Of a stretch of 64,000 bases of DNA, positions 26,673 through 33,646 are shown piece by piece. The DNA comes from Actinoplanes aureus (GTDB lineage Bacteria > Actinomycetota > Actinomycetes > Mycobacteriales > Micromonosporaceae). The stretch lies in NCBI RefSeq assembly GCF_015704865.1, contig NZ_JADQTO010000002.1, positions 372,001 through 436,000 on the forward strand. The letters run 5' to 3'. A model generated the notes under the pieces. That model ran no database searches, was not told the DNA's origin, and was given only the letters and a program-made list of their open reading frames with translations. Numbering within the stretch: position 1 is the stretch's first letter; each line of letters begins with the position of its first letter. The position numbers were made by a program, and so were the translations under genes.

Positions 26673-28202
26673 CTACTCCTTTTCCGGACGGTATGGACTC
26701 CATCCGTTCAGGTGCGGACGTAGGTCTTCTGGGCTTGGTTCGAGGGCGAAGTCAATCGTTGCGAGCGTGGGTATGCCGACCGTGGGGTCGATCTTGTCGG
26801 CGTGAGCGCGTGCCCAGGTCAGCCAGGCGGCGAGCTGGCTGTTGCCGGGTACCCGGGTGGCGGCGGCATGTTCCAGGGTGTCGCAGAACATCCGCATCTC
26901 CGCGGCGGTCCGCCACTGCTCCATCATGGCATCGAACGTCGTGCTGCGATACTCCTCGATGGCCAGGCGGCGGGCCTTCTCCATCGCGTACGTCCACTTC
27001 GCTTCGCGTTCGATGTCGCGGCGGCGGCGTTCCTCGGCTGCCTGTTGTGCGGCGAGTCTCGCTGCGGCCTGCCGTTCCTTCTCGCGCTCCCGGAAGGCCG
27101 CGGCGATCTGTTCCTGCTCTTCGATGGTCTTGATGATGTCGGCGACGATCCGAGTGGCCTGTCGTTCTAGGCTCTTGTTCGCGATGTCGCGCCAGATGAG
27201 GCGCTGGTGGCCGGACTGGGACTCTCTGATCTCGAGCCTGAGACGGCCGGTGGCGACCCTGTCGAACTCGGGGATGTGTGCCCAGGGGCGCAAGCGTTTC
27301 GTTCTCCGTTCCTCGGCGGTGAGCTCGTGGGGTACCTGGTCGTACTCCTCGAAGAAGTCGAGCGAGCGCCGGGCGCTGCCGAACTTGACGTACGGTTTCG
27401 GGTTCTTCGTGGTGAGGTTGACGCCGACCCGGCATTTCCGGGGCACCCCGGCGTCGTTGATCGCCCGGAGCACGGCGAGCACCCGCGGGACAGATTCCGG
27501 TGTTACCCCCAGGTTGGTGGGATCCCGCTCCAGGGCGCTGTAGTCGGCGGCCGCGGTGACACGCTCGTCACTCTGGCCGAGCCTCAGCCGGTTCCAATCG
27601 GTGTCATAGGGCTGCGTCGCCGAGTACAGGCGGATGACGAGGTCACCGGTGTTGCGGCCGGTGTGCCGCAGGTCGTAGCCGTCCGGCACGAGTTTGTGCT
27701 GCTTGGCGGCGTGAATAGCGCGCCGATAGCTCGCGCGGGTCTCGGTATCCGGATCCGACACTGTCACGGTGCCGCCGCTGGTCTGGAGCCGCTCGATCAG
27801 CGTGGTCGCTTCCTGGATCATCGCGGTCCGCGCCGTCGGCTGCTGGCCCACTCCGCCCGAGACTGCTGGCGTGGACGGGTTCTTCGAAGGGGCACCGCTC
27901 GCCGTGTCGGTCAGCTCTGGGTGCCGGCCGTGGTCGAGGTAGTAGCGGCCGCGTTGAGTCAAGGCAGCGGACCAGCGGCCGTCTCGACGTGACACCGTGA
28001 CCAGGCGACGGCCCTGCAAGGCTCGCGCGGTGTGTTTCGCGCCTTCGCCGGGCATCTCCGCTTCGGGGCATCCGGCCTCTACCCAGCGCAGCACCTCGAC
28101 TTGGTGCGGCTTCAACGGGGCAGCGATGTCGACCATCGGCCAGTTATACCGAGCCGTTCCCTCGCCGGGATAGACCCTCATCATCCGGTAGGCGTAAGTC
28201 AT
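26673..28202 (-). CDS. Conserved hypothetical protein, winged-helix-like start and coiled coil
   Basis: A 509-residue protein that converges on the pPIWI-RE gene with 173 nt between stops. Residues ~28-95 look like a winged helix (LKPHQVEVLRWVEAG ... LVTVSRRDGRWSAALTQRGRYYL). The centre (~270-370) contains RRSLDFFEEYDQVPHELT and a basic RLRLEIRES strand. Residues ~365-450 are a long charged coiled coil rich in glutamate, arginine and alanine. It is of a type found in actinomycete mobile and accessory regions, but I do not recognise a named family. Divergently transcribed from the next gene across 77 nt. Confidence 0.65.
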   Translation of the reverse strand: MTYAYRMMRVYPGEGTARYNWPMVDIAAPLKPHQVEVLRWVEAGCPEAEMPGEGAKHTARALQGRRLVTVSRRDGRWSAALTQRGRYYLDHGRHPELTDTASGAPSKNPSTPAVSGGVGQQPTARTAMIQEATTLIERLQTSGGTVTVSDPDTETRASYRRAIHAAKQHKLVPDGYDLRHTGRNTGDLVIRLYSATQPYDTDWNRLRLGQSDERVTAAADYSALERDPTNLGVTPESVPRVLAVLRAINDAGVPRKCRVGVNLTTKNPKPYVKFGSARRSLDFFEEYDQVPHELTAEERRTKRLRPWAHIPEFDRVATGRLRLEIRESQSGHQRLIWRDIANKSLERQATRIVADIIKTIEEQEQIAAAFREREKERQAAARLAAQQAAEERRRRDIEREAKWTYAMEKARRLAIEEYRSTTFDAMMEQWRTAAEMRMFCDTLEHAAATRVPGNSQLAAWLTWARAHADKIDPTVGIPTLATIDFALEPSPEDLRPHLNGWSPYRPEKE

Positions 28203-28279
28203 CGGTCGATGTCAGAGTGGTCCTGCACACCCGGGTCACAGCGCCTCGCGGCAGGCCGGCATCCGAAAGGGCGGTTCAG

Positions 28280-29206
28280 GTGGCGTTCGACGCATCGCGG
28301 TACGTCGTAGGCGACGAATGGGTCTACCGGCTTCGAGACACGGAACCGTCGGAACGCGTACGCATCAAGGCCGTCACCCCGAAGAAGACCACCGCGAGTA
28401 TCGAGGTGGAGTTCCTCGACGACGGCCACCGCGTGCAAACCGTGCCGTCATCCCGGCTGAAGACCCGGTGGGCGAATGTCGAAGCCTACGACGCCCAGCA
28501 AGCAGCCTGGCAGCGCATCGCCGACTTCGAACTTGACTCCGTCGAACAGAGCGCGGTGAGCACCGTCTACTCCACTCTCATCCCGGAGGAGGTAGCAGAA
28601 CTGGACTGGCGCCCGGTCGAGAACGCAACAATCATCAAAGACCGCGCGGCGCTGACCGAAATCCTTCAGATGCCCGTCGACGAACTCCTCGAGAAGGTCC
28701 CGTGGCTCACCACCGATGAAGGCACGGTCGTCTCGCCCGCCGGCACGATCGCGATCGCGGAGGTCGCCTGCCGCGCCCACTCGCACACCATCCTTGAACA
28801 CGTAATCGAGGAGGAAGCAGAGGCCCGACACAAGTGCAAACACGGCGGCCCGCACCCCTTCCGCAAGGGCGAGGAGTCCAGCCCGGAATGGGAGTACTAC
28901 TGGTACCGCAAGCATGTCCGACCCGAACACGAACTGCTGCGGCAATGGTGCGGCCACCGCGCCGTCGCCGCCCACGAACGCCTCACGGCCGCCGAGGCGG
29001 AGAACCACCGCCTGGACCTACTCGTCGTCGAACTCATCAAAGCCCTCGACCTGGCCGGCGAAACCGCACGAGCCGAACAATTCGCCGAAGAACACGAACG
29101 CGAACGGATCACTCCCTACCTCGCCCGCCCAGTCGTCGACCGACCACTGCACTGGTCCGAGATACCCGTACGCGAAGTCAAGGTCTACCGGCGCCGCCAC
29201 TGGTAG
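28280..29206 (+). CDS. Conserved hypothetical protein of the accessory region
   Basis: GTG 28280 is chosen because AAAGGGCGG lies 5-14 nt upstream; the frame is open further upstream. The 308-residue product begins with a small beta-rich part (VGDEWVYRLRD, then KAVTPKKTTASIEVEFLDDG, ~10-50) like an SH3 or Tudor-type barrel. A central helical region and a C-terminal helical, glutamate/arginine-rich tail follow. A CKHGGPHPF patch at ~195-203 could bind metal. The function is unknown. Divergent from the winged-helix-like gene, so the two may share control. Confidence 0.6.
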   Translation: MAFDASRYVVGDEWVYRLRDTEPSERVRIKAVTPKKTTASIEVEFLDDGHRVQTVPSSRLKTRWANVEAYDAQQAAWQRIADFELDSVEQSAVSTVYSTLIPEEVAELDWRPVENATIIKDRAALTEILQMPVDELLEKVPWLTTDEGTVVSPAGTIAIAEVACRAHSHTILEHVIEEEAEARHKCKHGGPHPFRKGEESSPEWEYYWYRKHVRPEHELLRQWCGHRAVAAHERLTAAEAENHRLDLLVVELIKALDLAGETARAEQFAEEHERERITPYLARPVVDRPLHWSEIPVREVKVYRRRHW

Positions 29207-29372
29207 ACAGCCGTCTGCCAGGGCCGCTCCCTCTCAACGCACCGCACCACACCTCGACAAGCCGTCGCCGGCGAACCCCTGAAGGCCAACGGCGATTCTC
29301 GATCCACCGCTGTGCCGGGGAAGGCCGCGCGCATCGCAGTGCCGTCCTGCCGCCCGGGTCCAGCCGGCTGGC

Positions 29373-30089
29373 TCAATCCCCGCTAGGGCGGATCGTGAAC
29401 TCGGCCCGCCGCTCAGCCTCGGCGGCGGCGAGCATGGTCTTCTCCTCGGGCGTGAGGTGGATACGGCACGACTCGATCGGCGTCGGATAGATGATCGCGT
29501 CGGCCTGGCACGGTCGCCCCGCCCGGGTGGGCCTGCTACAGATCGGCACTCGTTTGCGTTGCTCGCGCCGAAAGGCGTGGACCTGTTCGTCGAGCAGTTC
29601 GTTCTGCTTGCGCAGCTTCGCGATGGTCTCCCGGAGTTGGCTCATCTCGTCTTGAAGACGCTGGTAATCCTCGCCGCGGGCGCGTCTGACCCGGTGCTTG
29701 GACGCTCCACTGCAGCGGTCACCCGGTGCGGCACCGCACTGCGGGCACGGCCAGTCCAGGTCCGGATCCTCGACCGTCACGATGCCTTCCGGCAGCGTCT
29801 GAGTGTCGAAGCCGCGACCGAGTTCGGCGCTGGAGAACAACGTCTCGCCGAAACACACCCGGCGGAAACCGCCTTGCGGGCCGACGACCCACTCGCTGAT
29901 CGGCCCGTACACCTCAACGGCTTCTTCAACGGTCAGGAGATGGGTGTAAGCGATCGGGCCCGAGCCGCCGTACAAGGTGCCGAGGACGGGTTCGCCGACC
30001 GTCAACCAGGCGACCGGCTCGCCGCAGTACCCATCCCAGGCCACAGGCCGGCCCTCTCGGTGCGGCTGCGGTCCATCGTCGTTCACCAT
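29373..30089 (-). CDS. Hypothetical protein with CPxCGAxPGxxC zinc knuckle and coiled coil
   Basis: A 238-residue protein. At ~114-132 it carries CPQCGAAPGDRCSGASKH, a short Cys-Cys-Cys-His zinc knuckle common in actinophage and actinobacterial mobile-element proteins. A heptad-like coiled coil follows (~140-172, SQLRETIAKLRKQNELLDEQ). Then comes a second cysteine/histidine set (ICSRPTRAGRPCQ ... CRIHL, ~184-210), typical of small actinomycete accessory proteins that bear an RxGxPC motif. The neighbouring convergent gene at 30251 carries a related knuckle. No catalytic function visible. Confidence 0.65.
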   Translation of the reverse strand: MVNDDGPQPHREGRPVAWDGYCGEPVAWLTVGEPVLGTLYGGSGPIAYTHLLTVEEAVEVYGPISEWVVGPQGGFRRVCFGETLFSSAELGRGFDTQTLPEGIVTVEDPDLDWPCPQCGAAPGDRCSGASKHRVRRARGEDYQRLQDEMSQLRETIAKLRKQNELLDEQVHAFRREQRKRVPICSRPTRAGRPCQADAIIYPTPIESCRIHLTPEEKTMLAAAEAERRAEFTIRPSGD

Positions 30090-30250
30090 GCCGGAACTCC
30101 CGCCCCAACGTTCAGCTGAGATCGATCGACGCCGGATTCTAGCGTGAACCGTCTCGCGTCAGGCTGATCGAAGTCCGGTACATCCGTACGTGCGAGCGAG
30201 GCGACCATGGTCATGACGTCGGACGTCGGTGCTCCTCATACGCTTGTCCG

Positions 30251-30808
30251 GTGAACTACCTGCCACGGGGCGGTCATTACCCGACCAGCCATGGACCGAG
30301 CAGTTTCGGCCAGGTTGAGGGCTACCTCCAACGGATCGCTGAGGCGTTGGAACGGATCGCCGACGCGGTCGCCGGCCCCGTGATCCCTACCGAAGCGGAA
30401 CCGCCTCCGGACTATCCCGTCCACGACGCGGACTACACCGGAGTGTCCCGGCCCGCCTCGACCGAACCCCATATCGCCCGCTCATCTGGGCTCTTCTACT
30501 TCGCCGTATGTACCTACTGCCCAGCAAACCGTGGCAAAGCCGCCGATCCAGCCGACCCATCCACGTGGCTGGAACACGAGGACTCCTCCTACGACCTGGA
30601 CGAACAACGCGCCATCCTGACCCGTCACCTCGATCACCACCGCCAGCAGGCTGACCCCACCGCGGCTCTGCCGATCTGGACGTGGGCAGACCAGCCCTGC
30701 CCACGCTGCCACGCCGCGGCCGAGCGCCCATGCCGCACTACCTCGGGACGACCGAGCACCAACATCCACGCCACGCGCTGGCAGAATCACTCCAGTCAAT
30801 ATTGGTGA
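30251..30808 (+). CDS. Hypothetical protein with CPxCHxxxxxPC zinc knuckle
   Basis: A 185-residue protein from GTG 30251; the region upstream is shared with the divergent gene at 29373. The first ~40 residues include a coiled coil (GYLQRIAEALERIADAV). A middle CTYCPANRG motif (~83) and a C-terminal CPRCHAAAERPC ... H ... RW motif (~155-178) look like zinc sites, the latter resembling the knuckle of the neighbouring gene product. This family is typical of actinomycete mobile or accessory DNA; the function is not known. The 3' end lies 17 nt from a transposase remnant. Confidence 0.6.
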   Translation: MNYLPRGGHYPTSHGPSSFGQVEGYLQRIAEALERIADAVAGPVIPTEAEPPPDYPVHDADYTGVSRPASTEPHIARSSGLFYFAVCTYCPANRGKAADPADPSTWLEHEDSSYDLDEQRAILTRHLDHHRQQADPTAALPIWTWADQPCPRCHAAAERPCRTTSGRPSTNIHATRWQNHSSQYW

Positions 30809-30824
30809 ACCCTTCGCTCACGGG

Positions 30825-31010
30825 ACTGTAAAAAGGACCACGCCAGGATGGTCGCGCAGCCACGCGGCCAGGGTGTCCGCTTTGCGGTCGGGCAGCACAT
30901 CGACACGGCGATGGGTGATCGCATCGATCAGCAACGTCGCGTAGCGGCGGCCCCGGCGCAGCGCGAAGTCATCCACGCTCAGCACAGGCGGCACCGGGAG
31001 GGCGGGGAAC
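30825..31010 (-). mobile_element. ISL3-family transposase remnant
   Basis: Read on the minus strand, this stretch encodes [20 protein letters not shown] followed by [20 protein letters not shown] and a short [11 protein letters not shown]. This is the well-conserved start of the ISL3 DDE transposase catalytic domain, including the first aspartate region. After HPGV the match is lost (VLFTVP), and upstream there is no intact frame or terminal repeat, so this is a fragment of about 60 codons from a decayed insertion sequence, not an active one. Confidence 0.8.
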
Positions 31011-31398
31011 GGACTTCGGCGGCGGCTTGGAGTGATGGGCGGCGGCCGTGTCGAGGATGGTGATCCGCAGGTGATCGCATGTCGCCACGGCGGGCGTCAT
31101 ACCGCGGTAGCTCGACCGCAGAAACCTTGGCACTTCGCCCTGAGCGGCACTGATTGAAGCGGGTCCTATGCTGTGTAATGGCGTCGTGTGGTGATCCGGT
31201 GGTGATCGGATGTCGGCGACCGTTTCAGCACGGGCGCGACCGCATCAGCACGTTCGAGTTGCGGCTATCGATCAACGAGGCGCTTGAGTCCTGCACTCGG
31301 CCCGGACCAGCGGAAACGTAGAGCGGCTCTGAGCTGCCAATATGTCTTCGGAAACGGGTTTGAGCCGGAGCCTACAGAGTGCACTCGCGACCACTAGT
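31011..31398. other. Non-coding stretch between transposase remnant and att scar
   Basis: About 390 nt without a convincing gene. It contains the first copy of the GTGGTGATC doublet (31188-31209). Its last part, up to the tRNA-like scar, reads without a D-arm, showing that the tRNA 5' half is absent here. Confidence 0.5.
31188..31209 (+). repeat. GTGGTGATC doublet, copy 1
   Basis: Two GTGGTGATC-type half-units separated by CC: GTGGTGATCC then GGTGGTGATCGG. Related doublets occur at 31537-31558 and 43067-43088, both just beyond the tRNA-derived scars. Possible integrase arm site or other conserved flank of the attachment region. Confidence 0.5.
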
Positions 31399-31448
31399 CA
31401 TCTGACTACGGATCAGAAGGTTAGGGGTTCGAGTCCCTTCGGGCGCAC
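31399..31448 (+). repeat. tRNA-Arg(ACG) 3' half: attachment-site scar, copy 1
   Basis: Fifty nucleotides match the anticodon arm, variable region, T arm and acceptor 3' strand of an actinobacterial tRNA-Arg(ACG): TCTGA-CTACGGA-TCAGA, then GGTTCGAGTCC and GGGCGCAC. The preceding bases do not form a D arm or the 5' acceptor strand, so this is not a functional tRNA. A 43-nt exact copy lies at 42936-42978. Integrative elements that use tRNA 3' ends leave such direct repeats. Confidence 0.75.
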
Positions 31449-31456
31449 AAACGATC

Positions 31457-31494
31457 AAGGCCGTGACCAGCGGAGACGCGGGTCGCGGCCTTTT
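31457..31494 (+). terminator. Rho-independent terminator behind att scar 1
   Basis: A long hairpin (AAGGCCGTGACC ... GGTCGCGGCC) followed by TTTT. It is homologous to the one behind the second scar, so it probably derives from the original tRNA terminator carried along with the attachment site. Confidence 0.7.
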
Positions 31495-31536
31495 AGTTTC
31501 CCATTTTCAACCGAAAAAATCCCACTATGCGGGACC

Positions 31537-31558
31537 GTGGTGATTCGATGGTGATCGC
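31537..31558 (+). repeat. GTGGTGATC doublet, copy 2
   Basis: GTGGTGATTCGATGGTGATC, preceded by a TCCCACTATGCGGGA hairpin-like segment. The same order (terminator, TCCC...GGGA, doublet) is found behind the second scar. Confidence 0.5.
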
Positions 31559-31757
31559 GTGTCGCCCGGCTGTCGTTCCACAGTGGATTTGCGCCCTGGG
31601 CTGGACATTCTGCGGCGCTATCCCGGCTTAGGGTCGTCACGTGAGCCGACTACAGTGCGTGACCGCGGGCAAGTCTGACACCGGACCATAATCAGTGTTC
31701 GGCGGAGCGGGGCGCATGCTCGAGCACTGGCTGGAGCCGGAGGTTGAACGGGCGCGC

Positions 31758-32024
31758 TTACGCGGCGCCGGCGTGCGGGTTCGTGTCCGTGTCGTCGGCG
31801 GGGACGAGGTCGGCCATGTCGACGCCCGCTTCGGCGAGAAGGCGCTGCAGGGTCGTGATCGCCAAGCCGTCGATCACGTTGTTGCCGTTAACGAGCCGAT
31901 AGAAGTCGCTGCGACCACGCCGGACGACCTCGACCCGCCACTGCCTGTCAGGGCTTTCGAGCGCATCCTTGACGGCCTCCCGCGGCCGATGCGCCGGGGA
32001 CGTGGGCATGTTGTCGGCGATCAT
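31758..32024 (-). CDS. Small hypothetical protein
   Basis: An 88-residue product with credible composition: WRVEVVRRGRSDFYRLVNG near 28-46 is strand-like, then a helix (ITTLQRLLAEAGVDMADL), then an acidic tail. It could be a small DNA-binding or accessory protein; no family is recognised. It stands alone just inside the left att scar, with no clear ribosome-binding site. Confidence 0.45.
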   Translation of the reverse strand: MIADNMPTSPAHRPREAVKDALESPDRQWRVEVVRRGRSDFYRLVNGNNVIDGLAITTLQRLLAEAGVDMADLVPADDTDTNPHAGAA

Positions 32025-32389
32025 TCATCCTGCCTATCGCGCCCAGCGGCCAAGGTCACCAGCATTGAGCTAATCACAGGTAGGTAGTTCTCGGGTGCCG
32101 TAGTCAGATCACAATCGGTGGCACGGGCTGGCGCGGCGGTGCCGGAGGGATCGGGGTTCGCGGTCGGTCGGCTCCGGGTGGCACGGTGAGCGTTGTGGTG
32201 TGGGGCCGGACCGTGCGGTCGGTGCTCATCGCCAGCGAAGAACTCGGCGGCTTGGCCGCCTACCTCAACCGCTGACCGCTGTTCCCGAGCAGAAGAACAC
32301 ACCGGCGGCGAACCGCCGGTGTGCGCCGGGGTCTTGGGCGGCGCCGGACAAGCACTTGCCAGCGCAACAACCGCGGCGCCCGCAGAGTG
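32025..32389. other. Non-coding or unassigned gap
   Basis: About 365 nt. Open frames exist on both strands, but their composition is proline/arginine-rich with no conserved pattern, so no gene is called. A GGCGGCGAACCGCCGGTG inverted repeat near 32302-32320 could terminate transcription. Confidence 0.4.
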
Positions 32390-33067
32390 TTACGGCGTGC
32401 ATAGTTCGCGTTCGCGACGCTCGCCGATCTCCCAAGCTAGAATGTAATGCCGGATCATCTGGGCGACGTCCTCCCTGGCGTCGAAGGTGAGGATCAAGTG
32501 CTGCCCCGGGTCTCCGTAGGGAGCTCTGCGTACCGTGTGCACGGTGCAACTCAGCTGAGCCTCGCTGGTACCTAGACACACCGTGGCCCGGATACGATCG
32601 CCGCGGGAAAGCGACATGGGCTCGTCGATCCAGCACCGCACGCCGCCCTCGCTGATGTCCAGAAGCACGCCTTCTGTCGGCTGGCCGCTCACCTCGGCAT
32701 CGAGTCGTACCGCGGCGCCGGCCCCGCCGCGTACAAACCGGCGTCGGTTGTCGATCCGGGCGGTCGCCGTGGGCACAAGCGTCCACCGCAGCGGCGCTCG
32801 CTCCGACATTCCGACCAGTTGGCTCGGCAGTACAACGCGGGTGCGTGGCGGAGCCCAGAAGACGTCGAACCTATGACCTTGTTCGAGCAGCGCCGGGCCG
32901 GCAATCTCTAACGGAGCGGCGACCGTGAAGGCCGGGCCGTCGACCGACTCCAGGCGTGAGCGCAGGTTCACGCCTTCGCTCAGTACCAGGAAGACAGGCG
33001 TACCGACCTCTGGCGGATTGATGGCTGCGGTCTCGGCGACTGACTTCGGAAGGATTCCATTGATCAT
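32390..33067 (-). CDS. PilZ domain protein (c-di-GMP receptor, YcgR-like)
   Basis: The 225-residue product begins at ATG (complement 33065-33067); the frame is open further upstream but without conserved sequence. The first ~100 residues are beta-rich and fit the YcgR-N (PilZN) fold. The PilZ domain starts with NRRRFVRGG (~106-114, the RxxxR c-di-GMP site) and continues with LDISEGGVRCWID (~137-149, the (D/N)xSxxG site). Both ligand-binding motifs are intact, so c-di-GMP binding is likely. It probably adjusts a cellular process in response to the messenger; the target is unknown. It stands alone within the segment bracketed by the tRNA-derived repeats. Confidence 0.85.
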   Translation of the reverse strand: MINGILPKSVAETAAINPPEVGTPVFLVLSEGVNLRSRLESVDGPAFTVAAPLEIAGPALLEQGHRFDVFWAPPRTRVVLPSQLVGMSERAPLRWTLVPTATARIDNRRRFVRGGAGAAVRLDAEVSGQPTEGVLLDISEGGVRCWIDEPMSLSRGDRIRATVCLGTSEAQLSCTVHTVRRAPYGDPGQHLILTFDAREDVAQMIRHYILAWEIGERRERELCTP

Positions 33068-33646
33068 CTGACATCCCCGTGATGATCCCGTTGCCGGGAA
33101 ATTGAGTCGGATCCTCAGTCGGCTGGCAGGGAGCGAATGTGAGTGTTGGTGAGATCGTGCACAGAACCGGATGAGATCTCCGTGTCGTCTGGGACCCGAC
33201 ACGTTAGGGTCCGGCAGGCGAAGTGCTGGTAGCGGCTTCAGCTCATCGGCGGTGGCCGATGCCAACTCAGCAGCTTCCGCGCTCCTCCGATAGGTCTGAC
33301 AGCGGAACGTTCGTCTCGTGAAGAAGGTTGTAGTGACCCGCAGCGCCGCGACAGTCCCCTTTGGTCGCGTCTGGCATTCCCCGGCCGACCCCATCCGAGC
33401 CACGATCCATCCATTCATCCACCAGAAGAATTGCGTTGATCGTCTGAATCTCAGGGTCCGCATCTGCAGATTGGTGCGGCGGTGGCGGGCGGCGACCGTT
33501 CGCAACCGGCATGCCTTCTTTGGGCCGTGAGCCTGTCGCGGGGTCTTCCCAGCACGACCAGCGCGGGCTCGGCCTCCGCCTCCGTGGTCCGGGTCCTGGC
33601 ACGACGGTGCCGATCGACATGGCGCTGCCATCGGCCGGGAACCCGG
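33068..33646. other. Long intergenic region between PilZ and GH3 genes
   Basis: About 580 nt. No conserved protein is recognised on either strand, though GC-rich open frames run through it. It must contain the promoter of the minus-strand PilZ gene and the transcript end of the GH3 gene; no clear hairpin was found. Confidence 0.4.

Noticed and set aside
30825..31010. Active ISL3 insertion sequence
   Set aside because: Only about 60 codons of the transposase are present, with no terminal repeats or target duplication visible.
31370..31448. Functional tRNA-Arg(ACG) gene
   Set aside because: The anticodon and T arms are perfect, but there is no 5' acceptor strand and no D arm upstream; the same holds for 42936-42978.
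31342..31554. Small protein across the att scar 1 region
   Set aside because: The frame is just the translated tRNA 3' half and terminator; such reading frames recur wherever these att sites occur.
32021..32302. Small minus-strand gene between the PilZ and 88-residue genes
   Set aside because: Random-like composition, no ribosome-binding site and no conserved motif.
33267..33620. Small gene upstream of the PilZ start
   Set aside because: Proline/arginine-rich low-information sequence without recognisable domain; the PilZ gene itself begins cleanly at 33067.
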